Shown in pieces: positions 11,558 to 22,275 of a stretch of 64,000 bases of DNA (positions within the stretch are counted from its first letter, which is position 1; every line of letters begins with the position of its first letter). The DNA comes from Paramacrobiotus metropolitanus (Eukaryota > Tardigrada > Eutardigrada > Parachela > Macrobiotidae), in the NCBI RefSeq assembly GCF_019649055.1, contig NW_026570241.1:1130501-1194500 (forward strand), given 5' to 3'. The notes beneath the pieces were generated by a model that was given only the letters and a program-made list of their open reading frames with translations, ran no database searches and was not told the DNA's origin. Both the position numbers and the translations under genes were made by a program.

Positions 11558-12942
11558 ATGCCGTCGATAGCAATTAACAATGTGGTGCGCCAAAAGCCGA
11601 AGCCAGAGACTGGTGACGGAGCTTTATGGAGGTCGATCAAAGCCCAGGCGTGTAAAGTAAGGGAAATGGCGCATCGAAAGGTTCGCCGCATATTTAAAGA
11701 AAGCAAGAAATCGAAGGAAGATGGTCGCAACTGCGTGCAGATTGCCATAATACGATTCGTACCATCTGGTGTGCGTAGCTGCTGCAGTGTCTTCGCTGAA
11801 TGCTGCGTCTGGAGATGCGGCTTGATAATGGTCCTTAACATTGTGCCAGCCATCGCAATGGGAATCTGGGGAGTCAATTACCAAGCCCGACACTGTACGT
11901 TCAGGTGACCGAATTCTCGATACTGTGCAAACTGTTTTGTTTTTGTATTCCTACGTTCTTTTGAAGTTTTCCTGCAACGTAACATTTACTTTTACAAATA
12001 TACCGTTGCCGTGCGGCAGTAGATGCACGTAGAGTTCGCTGACCTTTCCTAAGAATTATACTTCTTCTCGGGTTCTTTTCGTTTAGTTAAAATGAAAGAT
12101 TTAGAGTATCTGTACTTTGTAATAGCTAGTTTAAGGCGTTACTTGGTATTAGGAATTAGCCTGCACTACTCTGCTGCATTAGTTGGGTTTATCATTTCAT
12201 ATATTACAAAACAGAGTTATCTTTAGGTACGCCGAATGCTAGTGGGTATATTGGCGCTGGAAATGTCAGCATGCAAGCTCCTTCCAGACAGGCTGATGTA
12301 TTTAAATGGTTGGATTCAACTCAGAAAATGGATGATGCTAACATTCTGTATGCTTGGGATCGTCTGAAGACCGTTTTGCGCAAACTCTGCTTTGAAGTTA
12401 TTTGCGAACGGGGTAAATGCATACTCGTGCTTGATGCTCAAAAAGTGATTGGCAAATCTAAAAATTTGGTATGCAGCGTATGCTGATATGTATGTAAATT
12501 GTAATATATATCCTGTATACGCAAAGGCGACCAAACTTCAATAAAGCGATAACATTTATTTAGAAAAGCTTGCACTGCAATAACTATCGTCATGTGCACG
12601 TTTTAGGCACAGGGACTCAAGGTGCTGAGTGCCTAGCGCAAATCTCTAGTACTATAACAGTTTTCTTGAATTGTAGAGGAGTATCGTAGCAAATGGATAC
12701 AGCAAATGTGTATACGCATAACCGGATGGAAAGAGTCGTCGCGACTGTGGGCATGTTCGATCGCCTTAATAGCCTGCGGCGCATCCCAAATCCTGGGTAT
12801 GGTTATCCTCGCTTTAGAGAAGCACTGTGGTGGCGCCATGACGGGATTGAGGCTTTTCTTGGCTGGCTTTATAGTTTCGGTGTTCTGCTTTTGCCTCGCA
12901 GCGAGCGATCTTTACATTTATAACAATGCACTGTCCTGGTAA
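11558..12942 (+). CDS. Three-TM family protein, copy 4 (complete)
   Basis: Exons 11558-11894 (337 bp), 12227-12412 (186 bp) and 12677-12942 (266 bp) sum to 789 bp, 262 codons plus stop, with GT-AG junctions in matching phases. The start M-P-S-I-A-I-N-N is conserved with copy 2, as is the K-P-K-P-E-T-G-D block. The first exon ends in M-G-I-W-G-V-N-Y-Q-A-R-H. Exon 2 has G-N-V-S-M-Q-A-P-S-R-Q-A-D-V-F-K-W-L-D. Exon 3 has C-I-R-I-T-G-W-K-E, two hydrophobic helices and ends A-L-S-W. It is the closest relative of copy 2. A membrane location is inferred from three hydrophobic segments. The function is unknown. Confidence 0.8.
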
Positions 12943-13568
12943 AAGCCCAGCTCTATATGTAAAAAGTCGTGTTAAATTTTCCTAAGCTAGTATTATAAGA
13001 GTTCATGTTTACTGTACTAAAGGAGGGCATATTCTATGCAGGGATATGCCGAGATAAATATTTTACCGGAATGTAACAGCTCGACAGCAAGTAATATTTG
13101 CGAGTTCAAGGCAGTACAATTTCTAAGATAATGGTTTATCAGCTTTACCAACCCAGAGTTTGAAGAAAAGCGTTACATAGCTAAAATAATTACACTGTAC
13201 TTAATCCAGGTAGAAAAATTACGGAAAAGAGAAAGCATGATGTTATTCATAAGTTCTTATATTCCATTTTCAGCTTCCAAGTATCCAGTTGAATAATTAA
13301 TAGGTACGTCGAATGCGGCCGGCCGGATTACTGTTGGAAATGTCAGCATGCAAGCCCCTACCAGACAGAACGATGTATTTAAATGGCTTGATCCAACAAA
13401 TGGACTGGATGACGCTGACACTCTGCATGCTTGAGATCGTCCGGAGGCTGTTTTGCGCAAGCTCTGCTTTGAAGTGGTCTGCGAACGAGGTAAGTGCAAG
13501 GTAATATATCCGCATGCCTTATGCTTAACAAGTGGTTAGCGAAATTAAAAATTGGGCATACTAATATA

Positions 13569-13676
13569 GGGGGAAAAATGAGTCTAGCCGAACCAGTCCC
13601 TTGTACTTCTGATGTAAGCCAGCTGGTGGTTTACGTTGCGGCTAGACAGCGTTTTATGTACAGCGCCGCTATTAAG
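13569..13676 (+). repeat. Left terminal inverted repeat (108 bp)
   Basis: Begins GGGGGAAAAATGAGTCTAGC and ends in GCCGCTATTAAG. It pairs with 17482-17589 with about eight mismatches and no gaps. Confidence 0.9.
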
Positions 13677-13793
13677 ATATACCACCTTGCCTTTTCTACT
13701 GAAACCGATAAAGTAGCAAATGTGGAAAAATTGACCTTCAAAATTTGTCGCAAATTTTCTATAAAAGTGAAAGATTTGTACTGAATACACAGC

Positions 13794-14190
13794 TCAGCCG
13801 ATTACTGAAATGGGCGGCCTAATCACGCAGAACATTTCGTCTAAGTTAGCCGATGCTGGTGCTGTTCCCATGACTGAGGCCGCGTTCCCGCGTTGGATGT
13901 CGATGCTGATCCGTTGGCGCAGGAACTCCGTCGCCCGTACCTCGCCTGTTTCCTGTTGTATCATCTTCCCGACTTCGGTGACCAAACGAGAGGCGTCCGG
14001 TCCGAGTGGTCCGAGTGTTTCGACGCCAACTGCACGGAACAGGTAGTCTCGGGTGAGTTCCCGATACTTTGCCACTTTATCCTGCTCTGCGCGCGCCGCG
14101 GCTGCCCCCGCTTGCTTCGATGTTGCCGCGATGTGCGACAAAGCTACCGTGCACACATGTGGCGTCCCAGGTCATTAAGATTACAAGTAC
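13794..14190 (-). pseudogene. R2-like endonuclease-domain fragment
   Basis: On the minus strand an open stretch (about 14156 down to 13794) encodes the C-terminal part of the same restriction-like endonuclease domain as the retroelement next to it. Shared blocks are V-A-L-S-H-I, A-E-Q-D-K-V-A-K-Y, F-R-A-V-G-V-E-T-L-G-P-L-G and Q-R-I-S-I-D-I-Q-R-G-N-A-A. It lacks the upstream RT and the R-P-D-G motif. It lies between the left TIR and the fuller element, in the same orientation, so it is a 5'-truncated or nested copy. Its sequence is closer to the fragment at 58.6 kb than to its neighbour. Confidence 0.75.
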
Positions 14191-14399
14191 TGATAACAGG
14201 TATTAAAGCAGCACTCGTATAACTGCAGGATTTGGAAATGCCATTCCGCAGATGGAAATGGAACTGCGTACATCCATAGAATTACATTTCTGCAATATGA
14301 AGAATATTTATTGGTTTAGTCATTACCTAGCAGTTTAACATCATACACAAAAACAGATCACAAAACAAAGTAAACAGCACTTAAACCATCAGAACGTGG

Positions 14400-15110
14400 A
14401 ACAGTTGAAGTAACCGACAGAGCATTCCCGCGCTGTATTTCGATGCTAAGACGCTGTAACAAGAACTCGTAGGATCGTCGTTCACCCAGTAGCATCCTTT
14501 AGGCGTTTACCCAGCTCACGTAAAAATTTCAAATACGATGGACCGACAACACCAAAAGTCTCAAAAGCTAAAGCGACAAAATCGTACTCGGTTACCAGAT
14601 ATTCGTATTTACTACATTTTTCCTCTTCCGCTTTCCTGGCAGCCTCACCAGCTTTAATACTGCTGCTGATAACGTTAGACAAGGCAACTGTATCGACGCA
14701 TGTCACATCCCAAGCCAGTCGTAATCCGTTTTTCCAAGGCAGTAGTGACAAACCATCCGGCCGGCGATTGTTCACGGGATCAGTCCCTCTCGGTTCGAGT
14801 ACAGCCGGTATATTAGCAGTAACCAGGCTTCTGCGAATCACTTCGTTCAAGGATGTGTGGCGAAGGAAACGTCCGGCGCTCTTTTTACAAGAAAGTCCGT
14901 GGTGGCCGTATTGGTCGACAGGTTGACGGCAGTCAGTGCAGAGATGAGGACTGCAGATTGGTGCGCCAGTGTAATCCGACGGCTACGCGGAAGCTTTCAT
15001 CAGACATCAACGTTCCAAGGGAAGGTACGGGAGGGCGTTTAGCCACTTTCCCGATTCCGGCTGTGCAACTAAAAGCGCGCACAGTGGGTAACATCGTTTT
15101 AAACAAATTT
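14400..15110 (-). pseudogene. CCHC finger and restriction-like endonuclease region of the retroelement
   Basis: Minus-strand continuation of the reverse transcriptase, separated from it by frameshifts. Near 14870-14960 the frame reads C-T-D-C-R-Q-P-V-D-Q-Y-G-H-H-G-L-S-C, a cysteine/histidine finger. Next comes N-E-V-I-R-R-S-L, L-E-P-R-G-T, then R-P-D-G-L-S-L-L-P-W and W-D-V-T-C-V-D-T (about 14680-14780), the PD-(D/E)xK-type core. After it are F-V-A-L-A-F-E-T-F-G and, around 14430-14480, Q-R-L-S-I-E-I-Q-R-G-N. Finger followed by endonuclease after the RT is the layout of the R2/NeSL/Hero type of non-LTR elements. Stops and frame changes between 15228 and 14850 show this copy is inactive. Confidence 0.75.
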
Positions 15111-15227
15111 ACAATTACTTCGCAAGACTTTGACTACTCCTGTATCCACACTTTCTGTGACCGTCTAAGGTTTTCTGTGGTAGTTCTGTACCCGAAGCTG
15201 CTTGCCACAACTGGTGCACTAAGTCGC

Positions 15228-17231
15228 TTATCCGTTCAGAGCGATGCTTGAAACCAGAGACGACGTGGCGTAAACCGAAGCCAAATAGGCTGAAGTCGCT
15301 AGTTCTGCCACACGCCTGATCCCTAGCCCACCACTGGAAACGGGAAGCGAAACTTGAGCCCAAGTGACACTATCAAATCTGACATTGGTAACTGACTCAA
15401 GTGCCGATTTGCTCACGCTATCAAAAACTTCTAGCTCGTCTGTACAGAGCCAGGTCGGACTAGCGCGAAGTAGGTAGTTCATTTTTGGGACACAAATACA
15501 GGTACGCAGGAGATAATATGCTTGATGAGCAGGCAAAACACTTAGCTTTGAAGAGAGCCTTTGCAGATCTTCGGTCTTTTTGGCAATCGCATCAGGAATA
15601 GCGGCCTGCAAAAGAGGAGCGCCCAGCAGTAACAATTCACTTTCAGTGGGTTGTAAGAATTCTGGGTGGCACTTAATGAACGTTTCCCGCACAATTTCAC
15701 GATCTAGCGCTGTGCCGCCGAAAACAAAGAATTCACATTTTGTGAGATTTAGTTCTAGACCATATTCATGTGCAGTAGCAATGACCTTATCCACATCAGC
15801 TAATACCTCGCATAATTTGCCGCCTATGACGCCATCATCTAGATACCATGCATTCAAGGGCGACAACAAAGACAAAATTAGCGCTAGTATAAGAAGAGAG
15901 AATAACAGAGGGCCTAATGGATCTCCCTGCTGCACGCCGGCCTGGGAAAGAATGTCCCACTCGCCGAATACTAAACTACTGGGATCTCGATAACACTGGC
16001 TAATAAAATGCAAACATTCTGGTAATTCGGATTGCACACACTGTAGCATTTTATCGCGATGGATCGTGTTAAAGGCATTACGAAAATCAAACTTTACGAG
16101 AACTTGCACCTCATCTGATGGACTTGTGACAAAACGTCTAGCCGCATGTACAACTGCCTCGCAGCCGCCGGGACTACCGAAACCCATCTGTTTCGGCCTC
16201 AGTTTTTCACCCATTTGCTGTTGTACGCGTTTAATCACAATTTTCGCGACTATACGGCGTATAGTGCTACCGACCGCAATAGGTCTTATACCTCCTCCTT
16301 TTTTATTTAAGGCTGTTAAACTTGCGCCGTAAAGTACAGGCACAATTTTTTCGGGAACCCGACCGGCTAGCATATTATCCGCTAATTGGGCTAGAACTTC
16401 ACACAACTGGCCAGAGCTATCGTCCGTGATATCGTTTATCATGTCTTTGAAATGCTGCGGTCTAAACCCATCTAGACCACCAGCCGAATCGTTCGGAAAG
16501 CTGGTAATCGCTTCGAATATTTCTTTTTGTTTGACACGGCTTATCTGATCTCTCTGAGCTGAAGACAATACTGGGTAGCAAGCGTCCGGGTTGGCAGCCG
16601 GATGTTTGTTCTGCAGTTCTGCGAAAGTGGCTGCCGTGCGGGGCGCAAGAGCGTCTCCTGAACAAAGAATGCGGACAGCTCCTGACACGTCGCCATTTTG
16701 AATTTTCCCTTGAACGAATTTCGGTAAATCAAAAGGACGTAGCGGTTGGGCAGGTGCGACGGGAATTTCTCTAACCCCTGACTCAAAGCTAGCAATATTA
16801 CATTTAATCAGCGAGGCTAAAGACTGGGTTCGATCGCTCTTTGCTTTCCCTGGTAAACGAAACACGAAATATGCAAACGTAAGCAGGTCTTCCCATGATT
16901 TTTCTGAGTTTTCCGTAACACACCGAGAAACTACGCGCTTCAACGCTGTGGCGACTGCTCTGCGAGCGCCTTTGGGAATACGCTTTACTAATCGACAATT
17001 TGCTCTCAGAAACTTCACCTGGTCTAGAAGGCTGGAACTGGAGACCGTGGCGGAAACTTGGTTGGTGGCTGATGTGTCCAGTCCGCGCTGCCGACGCACC
17101 ACATTCTCCTTGCATTTGTTGCTTCCGTTGTGTTTGGTGAAGGCGCTTTTGGTCGTGCAGACAAATCCGCAGATTGAACAAGGAAAAGAAGGCTTTGAGG
17201 ACGGCACAGCTCCTCCCGAAGTTAAATCCAT
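15228..17231 (-). CDS. R2-like non-LTR reverse transcriptase ORF (667 aa, 3' part frameshifted)
   Basis: The 667-codon minus-strand ORF starts with ATG at 17231. An N-terminal finger reads C-S-I-C-G-F-V-C with downstream H and C (residues about 17-40). RT motifs follow in order: I-R-P-I-A-V-G-S-T-I-R-R, V-K-F-D-F-R-N-A-F-N-T-I (motif A aspartate), G-V-Q-Q-G-D-P-L-G-P-L-L-F (motif B), W-Y-L-D-D-G (motif C with both catalytic aspartates), and N-L-T-K-C-E-F-F-V-F-G (motif D). Family knowledge: such enzymes copy their RNA at a nicked target. The ORF ends at a stop where a frame shift leads on to I-S-D-L-V-H-Q-L-W-Q (15115-15363). The RT core itself is intact. Confidence 0.85.
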   Translation of the reverse strand: MDLTSGGAVPSSKPSFPCSICGFVCTTKSAFTKHNGSNKCKENVVRRQRGLDTSATNQVSATVSSSSLLDQVKFLRANCRLVKRIPKGARRAVATALKRVVSRCVTENSEKSWEDLLTFAYFVFRLPGKAKSDRTQSLASLIKCNIASFESGVREIPVAPAQPLRPFDLPKFVQGKIQNGDVSGAVRILCSGDALAPRTAATFAELQNKHPAANPDACYPVLSSAQRDQISRVKQKEIFEAITSFPNDSAGGLDGFRPQHFKDMINDITDDSSGQLCEVLAQLADNMLAGRVPEKIVPVLYGASLTALNKKGGGIRPIAVGSTIRRIVAKIVIKRVQQQMGEKLRPKQMGFGSPGGCEAVVHAARRFVTSPSDEVQVLVKFDFRNAFNTIHRDKMLQCVQSELPECLHFISQCYRDPSSLVFGEWDILSQAGVQQGDPLGPLLFSLLILALILSLLSPLNAWYLDDGVIGGKLCEVLADVDKVIATAHEYGLELNLTKCEFFVFGGTALDREIVRETFIKCHPEFLQPTESELLLLGAPLLQAAIPDAIAKKTEDLQRLSSKLSVLPAHQAYYLLRTCICVPKMNYLLRASPTWLCTDELEVFDSVSKSALESVTNVRFDSVTWAQVSLPVSSGGLGIRRVAELATSAYLASVYATSSLVSSIALNG

Positions 17232-17481
17232 AATTTCAACACATTATTCACGTTGCGTTCAGGAATTGGATCAGCAGTAACAAACGAGTATGAACAGAAT
17301 AAATTAGGTAACCAGTACTAACCAGAAATCATGCTGACAGAATGCCTTGGAAGGAGACTGGTATTCTTTGCCAAAGAGTACGCGCTGACGACTGATACAG
17401 CTCAAATTGCAGGTAAGCAGGCTACAACTGTATTGTAGCCCGGTGCAGCTAAAACCACATGTACCGTCAATGCCGCACAGC

Positions 17482-17589
17482 CTTAATAGCAGCGCTTTAC
17501 ATAAAACACTGTCAAGCCACAACGTAAACCACCAGCTGGCTTACGTCAGAAGTACACGGGACTGGTTCGGCTAGACTCATTTTTCCCCC
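17482..17589 (-). repeat. Right terminal inverted repeat (108 bp)
   Basis: Complement of 13569-13676, ending CTCATTTTTCCCCC and followed by TATA. Confidence 0.9.
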
Positions 17590-18010
17590 TATATTTATTC
17601 GTCGTAGAAAGCGATTGATCTTCGTTAACACAACACAAAATTCAAAAACGGTTGCATGTTTTACGGGCCGAAATCGAATGCTCATAGGTCACAACTGAGT
17701 CTGCTTAAAGGTGTATCGGTCTTTTTTAACCATAGAGGAATACCACACGAATCAATTTATTCAGAGGTCGTGTATACGCATAACCGGTTGGAAAGAATCG
17801 TCGCATCTGTTGGGAACATCCGTTGCCTTAATAGTCTGCGGCGTATCTCAAATCTTGGGTATGGTTATCATCGCGGTGGAGACGTACTGCGGTACAGGGT
17901 GCGCTATGGCTGGACTATGGTTATTTATGGCCGGCTTTTTCTTTTCATGGATTTACTATTACCTTATAGCTAGCGATCTTTACATTTACATTAAAGCACT
18001 TTCTTGGTAA

Positions 18011-18685
18011 AAATCCTGATATGCTGCTAATATTGTCCTGTTGCGTTTGTCTAATCTGCCTAAATAAATGTTCTTGCATATCTGTACGTAAATAGTGCGC
18101 GAAGTTTTGTTCCAGAAGAACGTACATATCTGTATTTGCATGCTGTGCGTCGGCGCTCTGTATTGTAAGTAAAGCAAATACCTATGTGCATTATGTGGTA
18201 CGTTTGCTGGACTATCCTCGACAGACTGAAATTGCAAAACAGTCTGAAAACTATTAAATGCAGACTGTACATAATAAAAAGCATATGAAAACGGATGTAC
18301 GAAAATAATTTGGATATTTGCCAAGCGATCCTGACTCCTGAGGCAGCGAAATTCACACCAAATGCCAGCATTGCCATTTACATATTTATTTAATGGAAAC
18401 TGGGAAGCATTGTTAATACCATTGCTCTTTGGAGGACGCAAAGCTACTACAAAATTTTTTGCGACGCTTCGTGAATATTGTCATTTCTGCCGGTAACCAG
18501 CCATTGTTTTCAGTGTTGGTTGCTGTCACAAGCCTTGTCTTTTTTCTCGTCTAGAAAAATGACGGATCATCAAAAATTCATTTGAATTGTACTTCAGGGC
18601 GCAACTTACACTCGTATTTCCGCAGTAGCTATCCTAGCTAATACCGTATTAGCTTTCTGATAATCGACACAGTAGTTATGCTTCC
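18011..18685. other. 3' flank of copy 5, no gene seen
   Basis: Related over about 18190-18370 to 5230-5400 (shared ACAGTCTRAAA block). No exon recognised. Confidence 0.5.
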
Positions 18686-19815
18686 GTGGGAGAGGCGATA
18701 CAAGAGCGCGAAAAACAGTTAATGGTAGGTATTGCAGATGACTCAGATAAAGACCCCGCTTTGCACCATTTGCATAAGGAATTACTCGTGTATAAGACTA
18801 CAAGGTACTGCTACGCATTACGTGCGATGTATTCTGGAGTAAATCACGGTCCATACCACATGGCATTCGGAGATGCTGCATGTCGTTTCTTTACCGAATG
18901 CTTTGGTTGCATTTTCGTTGTGCTGATGATCTTAAATATTATAATATCTTCTGTGGCGATGCATATGGGAATCTGGGGTCTTTGTTATCAGTTTTACATG
19001 CGCTGCCATTTTGGTGTTCGGGAAATTTTACTCCCTTTTTTATCATTAATCGTTAATGACGCAACGCTTGTACAGAAATCAGTAATACTAGTATCTAAAG
19101 AAACGGAATGGCAGATGACGTGCGTTAAGTCCAGCGACCTTTGAAAACGATTAAATTTCATATACCGTCTTCCGAAATTCCGAAATTTCTTGAGTACTCG
19201 TATGCATGAAAAGTTCTTCAGGTTCACCGGATGATAAAGGGTATTACGTTTGGGAATTTCAGCATCCAGGCTCCCGTTAAACAGAATAACATCTTCAAAT
19301 GGATTAGCCCTGTAGAGGAATACCCGTGATTTTGATAACCTGCATTACTCCGATAGCCCAGAAACTATTTTACGCAACCTCTTATACTCTGTAGAACTAT
19401 TCCGTAGTGTGCTAATGGAGTAGATCTTAGCAGTACCGTCCTCGGGGGCACATGCTACAAGTTATGCAGGAAGGCCCCTTGAGAAGTACTCTTGTTTTAT
19501 GTGACCTATCGGTAAGAAACATCGCCCTTGCGTATTACGCAGTTTTCTTAATTAAAACTTGAAAACTCGATCGATTTTGCTTATGTTATAGCGGAGCCCC
19601 ATAGTAAACTACTATAGCGATCTTGTAAACCTCTTTGAGGAATACCGGTTATGTCGATTTTCTGCGGCTTATCTCAGATTGTGGGTGTGCCGTAATGGAG
19701 CAGTGCGATTGCGATGAGGTTGGATCAGTGTTTTCCGTTTTTGGCTTTTTAATTTCGTTGATTTACCTGTAAGTTATATCGAGCAGCCTGTAGATTTGCA
19801 TCAAAATTCTTCCCT
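18686..19815 (+). pseudogene. Three-TM family copy 6 (decayed)
   Basis: Exon 1 remains open from about 18686 to 19024 and encodes a diverged N-terminus, a hydrophobic helix (F-V-V-L-M-I-L-N-I-I-I) and M-G-I-W-G-L-C-Y-Q, but the donor expected after R-C-H is not visible. Exon 2 (from 19222) starts S-P-D-D-K-G, then lacks two bases before I-T-F-G-N. A further shift follows the V-E-E-Y-P block, giving TGA/TGATAA stops. Exon 3 (about 19593-19815) keeps only scattered blocks and lacks the G-W segment in frame. It belongs to the subfamily of copies 1 and 3. Multiple lesions make it a pseudogene. Confidence 0.75.
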
Positions 19816-20583
19816 GATAAAAATCAAGATTTTCTTAGGCTGTTGTAACAAATAGGTTATTACTGCTTCTATTTGGTTCTCTAGCGTCTGCCGCAGCTCA
19901 GGTCGCTCATTTTGTGGATGTATCTGTACCTGTGCTCCTTGGCGGATTAGTGATGATGTTTTTAGTTGTTGGGTTGGCGCAATAATCAATATTAACAAAC
20001 CCTCGCGGACATTTTATGCAAGGAAACATGCACCAGCAACTCCAAACTTTACTTTCGTTTTTATTATTATGTAGTTAAAGCTTTCACTGTAATGTTTTTT
20101 TGTGCAGAAAAAGACAAAACAGTTGAATTACAGCAAAACAAGGTACCGCAACTGATGCCGCTTACAAAATTAATTCAAAGTATTTTTCTTCAAAATCTAA
20201 TTTATGTTTTCGAAATCTGACTAATCCATCAATTCGGAATACGCGATACAAGTATGTACAGTGTACGTACATACAAGCACTTGATAAGCATGGAGCACAC
20301 ATATAAGCACATCAAGTGGACTTGCATCCCTAAAGACTGATCAGTTGCAGATTCGGTCAACTTCGTACATTTGTACATTTGTTTTCCTAGTCTTATTCGC
20401 TTACGGTATTCTCCTCCGGATTCCACAGTTTCCACGGATATTATTAGGTATTCAGCGACAATAAGGCTTCACCCTTTTCCTCTAACGTACCGATGACTGC
20501 TGTGCTTCACAGCTGCTGAACAAAAAGATTTCACCGCTATTCGTCAGCTAGCCCGGCATTTCCGTACGTCTGGAATAACAACC
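19816..20583. other. Intergenic, no gene seen
   Basis: AT-rich with short random ORFs only. Confidence 0.5.
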
Positions 20584-20729
20584 TACTGTACCCGCGCGAG
20601 TTTAAGGGACAGAAACTTGCCCCAGACCGCCCGCACTAGGCGTCGGCTTCTTTGACATCAAAGAAACCGACGTCTAGTGCGGGCAGTCCAGGGGAATTCA
20701 CTGTCCCTTAAACTCGCGCGGGTACAGTA
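20584..20729. mobile_element. 142-bp palindromic MITE with TA duplication
   Basis: The element (20586-20727) begins CTGTACCCGCGCGAGTTTAA and ends with its complement, flanked by TA at both ends. A second inner inverted block (CCGCCCGCACTAGGCGTCGG against CCGACGTCTAGTGCGGGC) makes nearly the whole unit a stem. TA target sites and small size suit a Tc1/mariner-type non-autonomous element. Confidence 0.9.
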
Positions 20730-22275
20730 CTTCCGGGTTTCTCAAGAAAGGCTCGAGGTGAGGTAATGTGATCTCCGAGTTCGTCTGCTCAAAAGCTATT
20801 AATAACTGTTAGTCCTGTTGGGATATTATTTGCACTAGGGCGCTTTCTAGTCAATTTCAGTTTAAATCATACGGGCAGGAAGTTCAACATACCTCCGGAA
20901 AGTTTCGCCAGCGTGTGTATGCAGTCTTCTATTCTCATAAATGTCGACTTCTGAGTGACGAATGTGTTACGTAATTAACGGCGGCTATCATCACTACATG
21001 CTTGTCAAGTAATCAAATAATGATCATGGTTAGATGCTTTCAGCACATCACTACGTAAACAGCGCCAGATCCGATTTTTTATTAATTACTCGTACTTACC
21101 GGAATGTGGACACGGTAGCGTGATATAATATACAGGCCTGTATGCCGTATTGTACGTTGGTCCCGATACTGTTTTCAGTTCGCCTTTTATTGTGGTGTGG
21201 TATTATGTTTGTATTACAGTACGTACAGTATTACATGTGCACTTCCATTTCCATGTCTAAAAGCAAGCAGCTATCAAAATGGTGCCCAGTCTGTAGAACC
21301 TGTAACAACATGCCTGTAAACAACATGCCTGTTGTTAAGGTTAACCGTTAACGAGACTAGACTAAACTATCGTGCATGGAATGATTAAACATGCTGCCAC
21401 ATTGGGATGGCATTTTCCTATCCACAAACATTCATCTAGGAATCGTATCTGTGTTAAAATTAATAAGATAATTTGATTCATTATCAACGCTGGTAAATAA
21501 ACTGCATCCGCTGGTGTGAAGGTGTGCTTGACATATACGGCCTCGGGCTCCTCTCGAGCGCCAACGATCGTATTACGATTTATAGAACGCACAATTCTAG
21601 TGCAGTTTTCAGAAATTACCCGTTCTAAATAGCTCGTAATTAAACGTATTACATGCTGATGTCAATTTAGCCGTCTAATTAGTATAAATAGCCAAGCCTA
21701 GCGTGCTCATAGGATAGCCGCGGCATCTGAATATTAAGGTACCTATCGATTCTTTGACGTCAGTTATATCCTGTTAATCTTGCTTACTTGTTGATGTAGG
21801 TGGCGTAAATGTCAGTTTAATTCACAGCTCACCGGTGAAGTTCCGTATTAGTCTTACTTCAGTGGGCATAATGGAGATGTCCGGTTTCTTGTCAGCCAGA
21901 TTCCGTCCATACCGCAGCTTCTCAAATTATTTTCTAACAACCAGGCATTTTCTTATTATCAAAACACACCTCGGTGGTCGTGCTCTGGGTCGTTTGGCGT
22001 TCGCACATTCATTTTTTATCACGCCGTTTATTTTGACAACAACAATTTCCAGAATTCCAGATCCAACAATGTCTGCGGTCTTATTACGTGTCCAGATCAA
22101 GGCGTAGGAGGCACGATCGGGATTGTTCAACTGTCACCATCTTCACCACGTCGCCACATCACACAGCAGCTTCCTGGAATATAAATGTCGTGGAAAGTAC
22201 TTCTTGACAGTTTCAACGATGTGACAGCAGTCTCATCATCATTAATCGTGCAAAATTGCGTGATCCACACCGGCA
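20730..22275. other. Intergenic upstream of the GPCR cluster
   Basis: No exon recognised. Probable promoter and 5' region of the first receptor lie at its right end, but I see no specific element I can name. Confidence 0.45.

Larger units (their letters stand above)
13565..17593 (-). mobile_element. 4.0-kb TIR-bounded insertion carrying an R2-like retroelement
   Basis: Two 108-bp terminal inverted repeats lie at 13569-13676 and 17482-17589, about 93% identical by eye. Both outer ends read GGGGGAAAAATGAG inward, and both are flanked by TATA (13565-13568 and 17590-17593). Inside, on the minus strand, are a reverse transcriptase ORF, its downstream zinc-finger and restriction-like endonuclease region, and a second endonuclease fragment. 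Non-LTR retroelements do not normally have TIRs. This may be an R2-like element captured by a DNA transposon, or an unusual element class. The insertion sits in the intron of three-TM copy 5. Confidence 0.8.
13304..18010 (+). pseudogene. Three-TM family copy 5, with nonsense codon and 4-kb intronic insertion
   Basis: Exon 2 is 13304-13489 (186 bp, GTAAGT donor). Exon 3 is 17736-18010 (275 bp, 9 bp longer than copy 4 and in frame), encoding C-I-R-I-T-G-W-K-E and two helices, ending A-L-S-W. The exon 2 sequence has TGA at 13432-13434, where copies 2 and 4 have TGG in H-A-W-D-R or Y-A-W-D-R. No exon 1 was found in 12943-13303. The intron holds the TIR-bounded retroelement 13565-17593. Exon 3 itself is intact, so decay may be recent. 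It is best called a pseudogene. Confidence 0.7.

Noticed and set aside
11374-11877. 167-codon minus-strand ORF
   Set aside because: Antisense shadow of exon 1 of three-TM copy 4, whose sense reading is conserved with copy 2.
14853-17280. Plus-strand ORFs across the retroelement
   Set aside because: Antisense shadows of the RT and endonuclease frames.
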